Assembly (NCBI GenBank): GCA_913009825.1
Contig: CAJVYQ010000018.1
Location: 16,877 to 80,876 of the forward strand
Origin: an uncultured Deferribacteres bacterium
Lineage (GTDB): Bacteria; Zhuqueibacterota; JdFR-76; DREG01
DNA: 64,000 nucleotides
Direction: 5' to 3'
The translations under genes and the position numbers were made by a program. How positions within the stretch are numbered: the first letter of the stretch is position 1; each line of letters opens with the position of its first letter. Shown here piece after piece: positions 37,432 through 46,817 of the stretch. A model generated the notes under the pieces. It saw nothing but the letters and a program-made list of their open reading frames with translations, did not search any database and was not told where the DNA came from.

Positions 37432-37830
37432 ATGATAAAACTAATTATTTTGACTCACGGGAGTTTAAGTGAAGCCCTTTATGAAACTGCAACCAAAATT
37501 GTGGGTGAGCAGGAGGGGATTTTGCGTTTTTCCAGTCTAAATCTGGGACCTGCAGATATGTTTAAATTGCTGCGGGAGGCGGTTCTGCAAAACGATCATC
37601 ATGAAACAATAATTGCCGTTGATCTGAAAGGGGGCAACACCTGGAATATCGCCTGCAAATTAGCCCACGAAAATGATAATGTAAGGGTCGTTTCCGGTGT
37701 AAACCTTGGCATGATTTTTTCTTTTTCAACCAAGCGTAAAGAGAATAACCTGGATGGGTTGGTGGATGTATTGGTACAAGACGGCCACCGCCACATCGAT
37801 AAATACGTCCCTAAACCGGGAGGGGTCTGA
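37432..37830 (+). CDS. PTS EIIA component, mannose/fructose/sorbose family
   Basis: A 132-aa EIIA of the mannose type. It accepts phosphate from HPr on His9 (MIKLIILTHGSLSEAL), then continues with the EII-Man pattern AVDLKGGNTWNIACKL and VVSGVNLGMIFSF. The length fits a single EIIA domain. It begins 11 bp after hprK and ends two bases before the EIIB gene. With no EIIC or EIID permease beside it, it is more likely a regulatory module than part of a sugar transporter; that is inference. Confidence 0.88.
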   Translation: MIKLIILTHGSLSEALYETATKIVGEQEGILRFSSLNLGPADMFKLLREAVLQNDHHETIIAVDLKGGNTWNIACKLAHENDNVRVVSGVNLGMIFSFSTKRKENNLDGLVDVLVQDGHRHIDKYVPKPGGV

Positions 37831-37832
37831 TT

Positions 37833-38324
37833 ATGCCTTTTGTATTGTACCGCGTAGATGACCGAATGATCCACGGACAGGTTGTTGTGGGTTGGGGCAG
37901 TGCGATTCACCCTGACCGGATCATTCTTTGTCATGATGAAATATCGGCTAATCAGTGGGAGAAGGATCTCTACGAAAGTTCGTTTTCCGTGCCTGATTGC
38001 CAAATTTGTGTCTTTTCCCTCGATGAATTGCTCGATTATTTCCAGGGAGAGGAATACCAAAAAGAGCGTACTATTCTTTTGGTAGAAACACCCAAAGATG
38101 CACTAAATATATTTCGGGCGGGAATTCATTTTGATAAATTGAATATTGGCGGTTTACATTTTCGGGATAAAAAAAAGGAATTAAACAATTATATCTATGT
38201 AGATGCCGAAGATGTGGATTGTATCAATGATCTGCAGAAACTCGGTGTGAAACTGGAAGGGCAAACAGTGCCCAATGCCAAAAAAATTGACGTGGGAGTT
38301 TTATTGGAGAAAAAAATAAGTTGA
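37833..38324 (+). CDS. PTS EIIB component, mannose/fructose/sorbose family
   Basis: A 163-aa EIIB of the mannose family with the active-site His14 in RVDDRMIHGQVVVGW, followed by the usual DEISANQWEK segment and the C-terminal block KLGVKLEGQTVPNAKKID. It is the last PTS gene of the operon; the next gene (DUF4920) begins 70 bp later. In related genomes EIIC and EIID usually follow; here they do not. The phosphate would thus be passed to a partner not seen, or serve signalling. Confidence 0.88.
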   Translation: MPFVLYRVDDRMIHGQVVVGWGSAIHPDRIILCHDEISANQWEKDLYESSFSVPDCQICVFSLDELLDYFQGEEYQKERTILLVETPKDALNIFRAGIHFDKLNIGGLHFRDKKKELNNYIYVDAEDVDCINDLQKLGVKLEGQTVPNAKKIDVGVLLEKKIS

Positions 38325-38394
38325 TTGGCAAAATTTTTTACCGTAAAGTAAATAGGAATTCACAGAAAAAACAAGAAAACATAAGGAGCTTTCT

Positions 38395-38862
38395 ATGAAA
38401 ATTAGAATGTTTGTACTGTTTGCTATCGCAGCTATACTCGCCAGCTCTCTCTTTGCGGAGGATGGGAAGAAATACGGCGCCGGCGTAACATTGAAAAAAG
38501 CAACAAAAATATCGGAGATTCTTAAAAATCCGAAAGAATATGTGGGGAAAAAAGTAATGGTTTCCGGAACCGTGGTTGGCGTTTGTGAACACAAAGGCTG
38601 CTGGATTGATATCGCCGGTGATAAAGAATTCGAAAAAATGAAAATTAAAGTGAAAGACGGCGAAATTGTTTTTCCGCTGACTGCAAAAGGAAAACAGGCA
38701 ATGGCCGAAGGCATCTTCGAAGAAATTAATATATCCAAAGAGCAGTTGATTGAAACGAAGAAGAAACAGGCAAAAGAACGTGGAACCAAATTTGATCCCG
38801 CTTCTGTAAAAGGCCCGATGACGATTTACCGGATAAAAGGTACCGGCGCAGTAATCAAATAA
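38395..38862 (+). CDS. DUF4920-like periplasmic protein
   Basis: A 155-aa protein with a clear signal peptide (MKIRMFVLFAIAAILASSLF, cleavage after FA). The mature part has ILKNPKEYVGKKVMVSGTVV, VCEHKGCWIDIA and a KGPMTIYRIKGTGA ending, which fits DUF4920 domains. The paired Cys in CEHKGCW is conserved in that family and may bind metal or haem, which is inference. AAGGAG lies upstream of the ATG and a terminator follows. It may act with the next gene, a PepSY-type membrane protein. Confidence 0.75.
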   Translation: MKIRMFVLFAIAAILASSLFAEDGKKYGAGVTLKKATKISEILKNPKEYVGKKVMVSGTVVGVCEHKGCWIDIAGDKEFEKMKIKVKDGEIVFPLTAKGKQAMAEGIFEEINISKEQLIETKKKQAKERGTKFDPASVKGPMTIYRIKGTGAVIK

Positions 38863-38886
38863 AAGAAAAAAATACGGAATATTAAG

Positions 38887-38921
38887 GCCGTCTTGTGTTG
38901 TTTACAGGACGGCTTTTTTTT
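38887..38921 (+). terminator. Rho-independent terminator after the DUF4920-like gene
   Basis: The stem GCCGTCTTGT pairs with ACAGGACGGC over a 7-nt loop, followed by eight T. Confidence 0.9.
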
Positions 38922-38937
38922 AACGAGGGAATCAGAA

Positions 38938-39492
38938 ATGAAGTGGCGAAAATGGAATAATATTATTCATCGGGATCTGGGTTATCTCTGTGTCGGGTTA
39001 ACCATCGTGTATGCTGTTTCCGGGATCGCGGTGAATCATGTTCAGGATTGGAATCCGAATTATATCGTTGAAAACAAGAAGACTCAAATTGAACCCATCT
39101 CAGAAAACAAGCCGGTTACCATAGCAACTGTGGCGGAAATATTAAACAAACTTGGTGAAAAACGGCCGTACAAAAGTCATTTCAGGCCGGACCCTGAGAC
39201 ACTGCAAATCTTTGTGGAGGGAAGTACCATTTCGGTGAATCTTACCACCGGAGAGGTTTCGCAGGAAAGTGTCAGAAATCGTCCTGTTCTGCGGGAGATG
39301 AATTTTCTTCATTTGAATCATCCCAAAAAATTGTGGACATATTTTTCTGATTTGTACGCTGTTTCCCTGGCTCTGCTGGCCATTACCGGCGTGTTTGTGA
39401 TCAGAGGCCGGAAAGGGATAAAAGGCCGGGGAAAGTGGTGGGTTGCCGCGGGTGTCGTTCTGCCGGTTCTGTTTTTGTGGCTCTATTTTTAA
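38938..39492 (+). CDS. PepSY-associated transmembrane protein
   Basis: A 184-aa inner-membrane protein. The N-terminus MKWRKWNNIIHRDLGYLC leads into a first membrane helix (GLTIVYAVSGIAVNHVQDWN), then a periplasmic PepSY-like stretch (residues about 50-125), and two C-terminal helices (YAVSLALLAITGVFVI and WWVAAGVVLPVLFLWLYF). The HRDLGY ... GIAVNH layout matches PepSY-TM proteins linked to iron or respiratory functions. The start at 38938 is preferred over an upstream ATG that lies within the preceding terminator. It converges on the acetyl-CoA synthetase gene. Confidence 0.82.
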   Translation: MKWRKWNNIIHRDLGYLCVGLTIVYAVSGIAVNHVQDWNPNYIVENKKTQIEPISENKPVTIATVAEILNKLGEKRPYKSHFRPDPETLQIFVEGSTISVNLTTGEVSQESVRNRPVLREMNFLHLNHPKKLWTYFSDLYAVSLALLAITGVFVIRGRKGIKGRGKWWVAAGVVLPVLFLWLYF

Positions 39493-39524
39493 AGGATTCC
39501 ATTGCTTTAAGTGATGGAATCCTT
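39492..39524. terminator. Bidirectional terminator between convergent genes
   Basis: AAGGATTCCAT and ATGGAATCCTT form an 11-bp perfect stem with an 11-nt loop. T-rich sequence follows on the right and A-rich sequence lies on the left, so it can serve the PepSY gene and the minus-strand acs gene. Confidence 0.75.
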
Positions 39525-39543
39525 ATTCTTCTTTATTTCTTTC

Positions 39544-41454
39544 CTATTCCTCCAACGTAGTTAAATCGCCTTCATCTTCTCCCAATGCCCTGGCACGGAG
39601 GACGCGGCGCATAATTTTGCCGCTTCTCGTTTTTGGCAGGGATTCCACAAAAGCAACACTCTCCGGCCGGGCAATGGGTCCTAATTCATGGCTGACATGT
39701 TTTTTCAGCTCTTGTTCCAGAGTCTTATCGCCGGAAACTCCCGCCCGGGTGATTACGAAAGTGTGAATGGCATTTCCTTTCAAATCGTGGGGAAGAGCGA
39801 TGGCCGCAGCTTCGGCAATATCCGGGTGACTTACCAGGGCGCTTTCAATCTCGGCGGTTCCCAACCGGTAGCCGCTCACTTTGATCACGTCGTCTATTCT
39901 GCCGATGATCCAGATGTAGCCGTCTTCGTCAATCCTTGCCGAGTCTCCCGCTTTGTACCAGCCCATTTTTTCATAATCCTTCCAGTAAACTTCTATATAG
40001 CGATCCGGGTCTTTGTAAATGGTTCGTGCCATCCCCGGCCATGGTGATTTGATGACTAGTTTGCCCTCTTCTCCGGTTTTGACTTCATTCCCTGCGTCGT
40101 CGACAACACCGACTTCGATGCCAAAAAACGGTTTGGTTGCAGAACCCGGTTTAAGAGGTGTGATGGGCAGCGGCGTGATCATGAACCCGCCCGTTTCCGT
40201 TTGCCACCAGGTATCCATAATCGGGCATTTTCTCTTGCCGATTACCTCATGATACCAGCGCCAGGCCTCGGGATTGATCGGTTCGCCTACGGAACCTAAA
40301 AGACGCAGGGAACTCAGATCGTGCCGGTTTGGCCAGGCATCGCCAAAACGCATCAGCCCTCTGATAGCTGTTGGAGAGGTGTAAAGGATGGAGATACCGT
40401 ATTTTTCAATCATATGCCACCAGCGGTTCGGATAGGGATGATTGGGTGCGCCTTCGTACATCATCACGGTGGCACCATTGATCAGCGGTGCGTAAATGAT
40501 ATAACTGTGGCCGGTGATCCAACCCGGGTCGGCTGCGCACCACCAGCGGTCTTCTTCTTTGATATCGAATACCATGCGATGTGTGGTGGCTGTGTAAACG
40601 CTGTAACCGCCGTGGGTGTGTACCACTCCTTTAGGACGGCCGGTGGTGCCGGAAGTGTACAGAATGAAGAGCATATCTTCGGCGTCCATCACTTCGGTTT
40701 CGCATTTGTTGTTTGTGATGGGCAGTGAGATCAGATCGTGATACCAGAAATCACGATCGCTTTCCATGTACACATCCTGGCCGGTTCGTTTTACGGTGAT
40801 ACAGACCTCGATTGTGGGCGAACGCTTCATGGCTTCGTTGGCGATCTCTTTCAGATTAGTGGCCTTGCCGCGCCGGTAACCGCCGTCTGCCGTGAGCAAA
40901 ACCCGGCTGCCGGCATCGGCAATCCGTTCCGCCAGCGCTTCCACACTAAAGCCGCCGTACACCACGCTGTGCGCCGCGCCGATCTTGGCACAAGCCAGCA
41001 TGGAGATCGCCAACTCGGGGATCTGCGGCATGTAGATCGTGACGATTTCCCCCTTTTGTACGCCCATGCTTTTCAGTATATTGGCAAATTTGCTAACCTC
41101 ACGGTTCAATGCATGGTAGGAAAATGTCCGTACATCTCCCGGCTCGCCTTCCCAGATGAAAGCGACCTTATTGCGCCGCCAGGTTTTCAGATGCCGGTCG
41201 ATGGCGTTGTATACAATGTTGATTTTTCCACCGGTAAACCATTTGTAAAACGGCGGGTTGCTGTTATCCAAAACGGTTTTCCATTTTTTGAACCATTTCA
41301 GATTGTTAGCCTGTTCGGCCCAGAAATCTTCTCTGTGTTCATTGGAGTAAGTGTAGAGATTCTCATATTCTTTGACATTTGCTCTTCGGATAATACTTTT
41401 AGGAGGCTTGTAGAATTCGGAATTTGAGTTTGCCGGCGCGCTTGTCTTTTTCAT
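39544..41454 (-). CDS. acs: Acetyl-CoA synthetase (AMP-forming)
   Basis: Makes acetyl-CoA from acetate, ATP and CoA via acetyl-AMP. The 636-aa protein shows the adenylate-forming motifs in order: FILYTSGTTGRPKGVVHTHG (P-loop), TWWQTETGGFMITPLP, the GWYKAGDSARIDEDGYIWI hinge region, and the C-terminal PKTRSGKIMRRVLRA holding the catalytic Lys that is regulated by acetylation. The start at 41454 is preferred over an ATG 18 bases upstream, because AAGGAG lies between them at the right distance. It is divergent from the efflux operon. The substrate could include propionate, though length and motifs favour acetate. Confidence 0.94.
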   Translation of the reverse strand: MKKTSAPANSNSEFYKPPKSIIRRANVKEYENLYTYSNEHREDFWAEQANNLKWFKKWKTVLDNSNPPFYKWFTGGKINIVYNAIDRHLKTWRRNKVAFIWEGEPGDVRTFSYHALNREVSKFANILKSMGVQKGEIVTIYMPQIPELAISMLACAKIGAAHSVVYGGFSVEALAERIADAGSRVLLTADGGYRRGKATNLKEIANEAMKRSPTIEVCITVKRTGQDVYMESDRDFWYHDLISLPITNNKCETEVMDAEDMLFILYTSGTTGRPKGVVHTHGGYSVYTATTHRMVFDIKEEDRWWCAADPGWITGHSYIIYAPLINGATVMMYEGAPNHPYPNRWWHMIEKYGISILYTSPTAIRGLMRFGDAWPNRHDLSSLRLLGSVGEPINPEAWRWYHEVIGKRKCPIMDTWWQTETGGFMITPLPITPLKPGSATKPFFGIEVGVVDDAGNEVKTGEEGKLVIKSPWPGMARTIYKDPDRYIEVYWKDYEKMGWYKAGDSARIDEDGYIWIIGRIDDVIKVSGYRLGTAEIESALVSHPDIAEAAAIALPHDLKGNAIHTFVITRAGVSGDKTLEQELKKHVSHELGPIARPESVAFVESLPKTRSGKIMRRVLRARALGEDEGDLTTLEE

Positions 41455-41709
41455 AAATCCATCTCCTTTCATTTTTCGTATTTAGTTGCATCTGCGTTTA
41501 AGTTGTGAAATATGGTGTAATAAAAAAATATAAAGAATCTACCCCAGTAAATCAACATTTGATTTTTTTTACAGAAAAACCAGGTTGTTGTGCGGATCGC
41601 ATAAAAGATAATGATGGTTATGAAACAATCTCTTTTGGTTCTCGTAAAACATCCGGTACTTGGCAAAATGAAATCAACAAACTCTCATTAGAAAGTGAGG
41701 AAATCCGAA

Positions 41710-42801
41710 ATGAAGAAAAAGTTGCTTTGGTTATTTTTGTTTATCGTTGTTTTGGTTATCACCTATTTTGTTGTGTGCAATAAATGGGCTTCTAAATCAA
41801 AAGATCGGGCAAAAACAGTGCAGGTTAGCAAGGGCGAAATTGTAGAAAAAGCGCTGGCGGTTGGCAACATCGAACCGCTGGAGGAAATCGATGTAAAATC
41901 CAAAATGTCGGGTGTTGTGAAAAAACTTTTTATCGATGATGGCCATTATGTGCATAAAGGCGATCCGTTACTGGAAATTCAGCCGGAGCCGACGCCGCTT
42001 GAACTGGCGGAGGCGACACGAAATGTCGAGATGACTAAAATACAGATGGAAAATCTGCAAAAAGAGATGAACCGGGCCGGGGACTTGAATAAAAAAGGGC
42101 TCCTTTCTACCCAGGAATTTGAAAAAGCGACAAAAGATTTCCAAGAGGCGCGGTTACGTTTCACCATCGCTCAGGAAAAATTAGCGCTCATAGAAACCGG
42201 AAAAATTACGATCAATAAGAAAAATATCGAAACCATCATCCGGTCGCCCATCGATGGCTATGTGTTGGGAAAAGCGGTTCATGTTGGTGATCCCGTTGTG
42301 CCCCTGACTTCTTACCAGGCCGGAACAAGCCTGATGAAAATTGCCGATATGTCCCGCTTGATTTTTCGCGGCACCGTAGATGAAATTGATGTGGGCAAAC
42401 TGAAAGAGGGATTGCCGGCAGAAATTCAGATAGGCGCTCTGCCGGATGTGGAAATAAAAGGCAAAGTGACAAAAATTTCCCTGGAAGCGACCAAGAGGGA
42501 AAATGCCACGGTGTTTCTTGTGGAGATCAACATTCTAAAAACAAACGGCTCTACATTGCGGGCGGGATATTCCGCCAACGCGCATATCATCATCAGTAAA
42601 AAAGAGGATGTGCTGTTGTTGCCGGAACGGGTTATCTATTTTAAAGATGATTCTGTTTTTGTCCATCTGCCCGGCGAGAAAGGAACACTCCGGGTCCGGG
42701 TAATCCAGGTTGGTCTCAGCGATGCCATCAATACGGAAATTGTGAGCGGATTGAAAGAGAATGAGGAAGTCCTGGAAAAACCGGAAAGGGAAATTAAATA
42801 G
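41710..42801 (+). CDS. Membrane-fusion (periplasmic adaptor) protein, MacA/HlyD type
   Basis: A 363-aa adaptor for an export pump. It begins with a membrane anchor (KLLWLFLFIVVLVITYFVV), then a lipoyl-like half (GNIEPLEEIDVKSKMSGVV), a coiled-coil hairpin (residues about 95-160, EATRNVEMTKIQMENL ... EKLAL), the second lipoyl half (IRSPIDGYVLGKAVHVGDPV) and beta-barrel domains. The start at 41710 gives the proper anchor. It is followed by two MacB-type permeases, nine bases after its stop, so the three form one transport operon. Confidence 0.88.
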   Translation: MKKKLLWLFLFIVVLVITYFVVCNKWASKSKDRAKTVQVSKGEIVEKALAVGNIEPLEEIDVKSKMSGVVKKLFIDDGHYVHKGDPLLEIQPEPTPLELAEATRNVEMTKIQMENLQKEMNRAGDLNKKGLLSTQEFEKATKDFQEARLRFTIAQEKLALIETGKITINKKNIETIIRSPIDGYVLGKAVHVGDPVVPLTSYQAGTSLMKIADMSRLIFRGTVDEIDVGKLKEGLPAEIQIGALPDVEIKGKVTKISLEATKRENATVFLVEINILKTNGSTLRAGYSANAHIIISKKEDVLLLPERVIYFKDDSVFVHLPGEKGTLRVRVIQVGLSDAINTEIVSGLKENEEVLEKPEREIK

Positions 42802-42810
42802 GATTAAACC

Positions 42811-44037
42811 ATGCTCATTAAAGCCATTCTGTCGGAATTTTTTAACAATCTGAAACGTCAGAAATTACGCACATTTTTAACTCTGTTCGGCATTGTCTGG
42901 GGTACCATCGCGGTGATTGTGCTGTTATCTTTTGGCACCGGAGTAAGGATTAAAACCATGCAGGGTATGCATGGACTTGGTGACAGAATCATGATTATTT
43001 TCAACGGTAAAACAACAAAAGCGTACCAGGGATACGGAATTGGCAGGCAGATTCACATGGAAGAGGAAGATAGCCGGCTGCTTGCCCGGGAGATCCCGGA
43101 GATCGCTTCCATCAGTCCGGAATACAGTTCGTGGAGTTTTCCGGTAAAAAGGAATGAAAAATCCATGACGGTGAATGTGACCGGTGTGTATCCCAACTAT
43201 ACTTTTATGAGAAATATCATTCCGGAAAAAGGAAGGTTTGTCAACCGGAAAGACCAGCAAAAAAAGCGGAAGGTTATTTTTCTCGGCGATGAATTGAGCA
43301 AGTATCTGTTTGATGAAAAGGAACCGGTTGGTAAGTATGTCCTGATCGGCGATATTCCTTTCCGGGTCATCGGTGTGATGAAAAAGAAAACCCAAAATTC
43401 GTCATACAATTCACGCGATAAAGACCGGGCATTTATCCCCGCAGCAACATTTTCCTCTGTTTTTGGCCGGAGGTTTATCAGTAATTTAATCATCAAACCC
43501 AAAGATGCGCGGAATTCAAAATATATTCAGGATAGATTGTTCCACATTCTGGGTAAAAAATATAAATTCGATCCCACCGATAAAAACGCCCTTTGGGTTT
43601 GGGATACGTCGGAATTCGACAAAATCATGTTCTATGTTCTCCTGAGTTTCAATGCTTTTTTAGGGATGATCGGAGCGTTCACGCTCATCGTTGGCGGGAT
43701 TGGGGTGGCAAATATCATGTTTGTTGCGGTTAAAGAACGGACAAATGAAATTGGTATTAAATTAGCGGTAGGGGCAAAAAAAAGGCAGATTCTGCTTCAG
43801 TTTTTTCTGGAATCTTTCTTGATTGTTACTCTCGGCGGACTTATCGGTTTTTTGGTTTCTCTGGGTATCGTAAAAGCTGCTGTCTCGTTGCCTTTTGAAG
43901 AATATATCGGCGTTCCGCAGATATCTTTACCGGTCGTGTTGATTACGCTGCTGCTTATCTCCCTGATTGGTATGGCGGCATCATTTTTCCCCGCGCGCAG
44001 AGCTGCCCAGTTACGGCCGGTTGAATGTCTGAAATAA
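42811..44037 (+). CDS. ABC transporter permease, MacB/FtsX type (first)
   Basis: A 408-aa protein with the four-helix MacB topology: an N-terminal helix (LRTFLTLFGIVWGTIAVIVLLSF), a large periplasmic MacB_PCD domain (residues about 45-270), and three C-terminal helices. The FtsX domain carries VGGIGVANIMFVAVKERTNE and ends with FFPARRAAQLRPVECLK. It is the permease half only; no nucleotide-binding domain is fused. Possible substrates are lipoproteins, peptides or small toxic compounds; the sequence does not say. Confidence 0.9.
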   Translation: MLIKAILSEFFNNLKRQKLRTFLTLFGIVWGTIAVIVLLSFGTGVRIKTMQGMHGLGDRIMIIFNGKTTKAYQGYGIGRQIHMEEEDSRLLAREIPEIASISPEYSSWSFPVKRNEKSMTVNVTGVYPNYTFMRNIIPEKGRFVNRKDQQKKRKVIFLGDELSKYLFDEKEPVGKYVLIGDIPFRVIGVMKKKTQNSSYNSRDKDRAFIPAATFSSVFGRRFISNLIIKPKDARNSKYIQDRLFHILGKKYKFDPTDKNALWVWDTSEFDKIMFYVLLSFNAFLGMIGAFTLIVGGIGVANIMFVAVKERTNEIGIKLAVGAKKRQILLQFFLESFLIVTLGGLIGFLVSLGIVKAAVSLPFEEYIGVPQISLPVVLITLLLISLIGMAASFFPARRAAQLRPVECLK

Positions 44038-44053
44038 AGAAAGGGTTAGACAA

Positions 44054-45298
44054 GTGATCGCAACACTTATTTCTGATTTTATTTCCGATTTAAAAACGCA
44101 GAAAATGCGGGCGTTCCTGACCGTGATGGCAATAAGCTGGGGTACCATTACTATTATCCTTTTGCTGACTTTCGGGGAAGGCTTAAAAATCCAGATGGCC
44201 CGTAGTCTGACCGGATCCGGCGACCGCATTTTGAAAATTTACGGCGGCACCACCACCAGGGAATATCAGGGATTGAAAAAGGGACGGAGAATCCGTTTCA
44301 CTGAAGAAGATATCCCAATTTTAAAAGAAAATATTCCCCAAATTGAATACATCAGCGCACAGTATGGCCATTGGAATGCGGTTTTAACCCACAAAAAAAA
44401 TTCGGCTTCAACTTTTGCAGTTGGGGTGTATCCTTCTTTTGAAATCATGCGCACTATGTATCCGCAGCCGGGCAGCCGGTTTCTCAATGAGGAGGATTTA
44501 AAGCAGAAACGCCGGGTTTTATTTATGGGCTGGGAGTTGGCGAAGAGGCTGTTTGATGAAGAAAATCCCGTTGGTAAAATCGTTACTATGGATCAGATTC
44601 CGTTTGTTGTCATCGGTGTGATGAAGGAAAAGTTTCAGAACAGTATGAGCAACGGCCCGGACGCCATGCGGGCGGTGATGCCCGCTTCAACCTTTCGATC
44701 CATTTATGGCAATCGCTATGTGAATCAAATTGTGATCAGGCCCAAAGATCCGGCAGAAGCGGAATATGTTAAGCAGAAGATCAAACATATCCTCAGCAGA
44801 AGACATAAATTTGATCCTGACGATAAACGGGCCATGCCAATCTGGGATTTTATTGAAGAAGAAAAAATAACCGGCAAAGTATTTTTAGGTATTCAAATTT
44901 TTCTTGGCATAGTCGGGTCGCTCACTTTAATTGTCGCCGGCGTCGGCGTCGCCAATATTATGTTTGTGGTAGTGAAGGAACGTACCCGGGAAATTGGCAT
45001 TAAAATGGCGGTGGGCGCCAGAAAAGCTCATATTCTGTTTCAATTTCTCGCCGAATCCCTCTTGATTGCTATGACCGGCGGTGGAATCGGCATCGCCTTC
45101 TCGCTGTCGGTTATTCAGATTATGCATATGCTGCCATTAGAAGGAGGAGTCTGGGACTTTTTAGGCAAACCGACCCTCTCGCCCGGAATTATGATTGTGA
45201 CCGCATTTATTCTAGGCAGCATCGGCGTCCTGTCCGGATTTTTTCCGGCCAGACGGGCTGCCGGCGTAGATCCGGTAGAATCGCTTCGCTATGAATAG
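44054..45298 (+). CDS. ABC transporter permease, MacB/FtsX type (second)
   Basis: A 414-aa paralogue of the gene before it, with the same layout: first helix MRAFLTVMAISWGTITIILLL, MacB_PCD domain, VAGVGVANIMFVVVKERTRE, and the end FFPARRAAGVDPVESLRYE. The start is GTG at 44054 after AAGGGTTAG. The two permeases probably form a heterodimer fed by the adaptor at 41710. The ATPase that should power them is not in the window; the operon ends here. Confidence 0.9.
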   Translation: MIATLISDFISDLKTQKMRAFLTVMAISWGTITIILLLTFGEGLKIQMARSLTGSGDRILKIYGGTTTREYQGLKKGRRIRFTEEDIPILKENIPQIEYISAQYGHWNAVLTHKKNSASTFAVGVYPSFEIMRTMYPQPGSRFLNEEDLKQKRRVLFMGWELAKRLFDEENPVGKIVTMDQIPFVVIGVMKEKFQNSMSNGPDAMRAVMPASTFRSIYGNRYVNQIVIRPKDPAEAEYVKQKIKHILSRRHKFDPDDKRAMPIWDFIEEEKITGKVFLGIQIFLGIVGSLTLIVAGVGVANIMFVVVKERTREIGIKMAVGARKAHILFQFLAESLLIAMTGGGIGIAFSLSVIQIMHMLPLEGGVWDFLGKPTLSPGIMIVTAFILGSIGVLSGFFPARRAAGVDPVESLRYE

Positions 45299-45693
45299 TC
45301 GTTAACAGCGTTTCCATCGTAAATTTTGTCACTAGCGTAGATTTACCGGCATATTGGTACTGTTTAAACTTCGATATTCCAAAATCATTAATCCTTATTC
45401 TTAAATCAAAAAAGATATTTTTTATTCTGAAAACTTTTCTTGCCACAAATGCACAAAGTTCTCCCCGCGGTGAACCACGGGGCTAAGAACAGGAAGGACG
45501 CTAAAGCGCCCTGCTGTGTTAGTGTTCAAACCGGCATATTTTGGTTAATTGTAATGCTTTGGAAATTTACAGGCCTTGTAAAAAACTTAGAAATTCTTGT
45601 TCATAATTCAAAAAGAGGTACAAAAGCCGACTTTCTTTGAGAAGGTCAGCTTCTGCCGGTTTCTGGTAACCGTTAAACTTTGAACCCGGGATA
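45299..45693. other. Gene-less spacer before the tandem repeat
   Basis: Nothing coding that I can support. It contains CCCGCGGTGAACCACGGGGC and AGGACGCTAAAGCGCCC, which recur inverted inside the tandem repeat units to the right (near 45980-46020 and 46325-46370). Confidence 0.5.
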
Positions 45694-46575
45694 TGCGAAC
45701 CTCTGCGTTCTCTGCGTCTCTGCGTTTATTCTCAACTCTTATTTTAACGCAAAGGCGCAGAGGACGCAAAGACCGCGGAGGTATTTGATCTGAACTTTGA
45801 ACCGTGAACCCCTAAACCGGAACTTTTAAAACGAATACCGAACCAGGAACGCCGAATTATAATTTAGGAATTTGAGAGGATTTACTCCGTAAATCAGAAT
45901 ATCCCTTGCTAATTTGTGATCAGTAAAATAAAAAGAGCAAGCATCAGCCAACCGGCAGATATACCCTTCGCAGGGCGTTTCAGCGTCCTTTCTATTCTTA
46001 GCCCCGCGGTTCGCCACGGGGCGGAAATGCTGTTTATAATTCGTAACCTCTGCGAACCTCTGCGTTCTCTGCGTTTGTTCTCAACTCTTTTTTTAACGCA
46101 AAGGCGCAGAGGACGCAAAGACCGCGGAGGTATTTGATCTGAACTTTGAACCGTGAACCCCTGAACCGGAACTTTTAAAAACGAATACCGAACCAGGAAC
46201 GCCGAATTATAATTTAAGAATTTGAGAGGATTTACTCCATAAATCAGAATATCCCTTGCTAATTTGTGATCAGTAAAATAAAAAGAGCAAGCATCAGCCA
46301 ACCGGCAGATATACCCTTCGCAGGGCGTTTCAGCGTTCTTTCTATTCTTAGCCCCGCGGTTCGCCACGGGGCGGGATTGCTGTTTATAATTCGTAACCTC
46401 TGCGAACCTCTGCGTCTCTGCGTTTGTTCTCAACTCTTATTTTAACGCAAAGGCGCAGAGGACGCAAAGACCGCGGAGGTATTTGATCTGAACTTTGAAC
46501 CGTGAACCCCTGAACCGGAACTTTTAAAACGAATACCGAACAAGGAACGCCGAATTATTATTTAAGAATTTGATA
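45694..46575. repeat. Tandem repeat, unit about 350 bp, two and a half copies
   Basis: Units start at 45694, 46051 and 46401, each with TGCGAACCTCTGCG. Each unit holds a CTCTGCG ... CGCAAAGACCGCGGAGG palindrome, a TTGAACCGTGAACCC ... GAACCGGAAC segment, and a CCCCGCGGTTCGCCACGGGG hairpin; the third copy is cut after about 175 bp. Copies differ at only a few positions. The long minus-strand frames that cross it come from the repeat and are not genes. Confidence 0.85.
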
Positions 46576-46817
46576 AATCAGGATATTCCCATGTTCGTGG
46601 TTCAATATTCAAATTTGTTTTGAATATTATTTAGCTTTTTATTGCCATAAAACGATTACTTGTTCAACTCTTTTTTTCAGGTGGGCTGACTTTTTACATA
46701 TTTTCTTGAATTTTTCATTAGAAATCATATATTAAATAAGTAATTTTGTAATTCCACCAGGTATGTATTTTTTTAACAGATAGTTTTCAAACTAAATAAA
46801 TAGCGAGAGTGTGATTT

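Noticed and set aside
45909..46433. A 174-codon minus-strand frame across the tandem repeat
   Set aside because: It follows the repeat units, its parts recur in each unit, and it contains no recognisable protein pattern.
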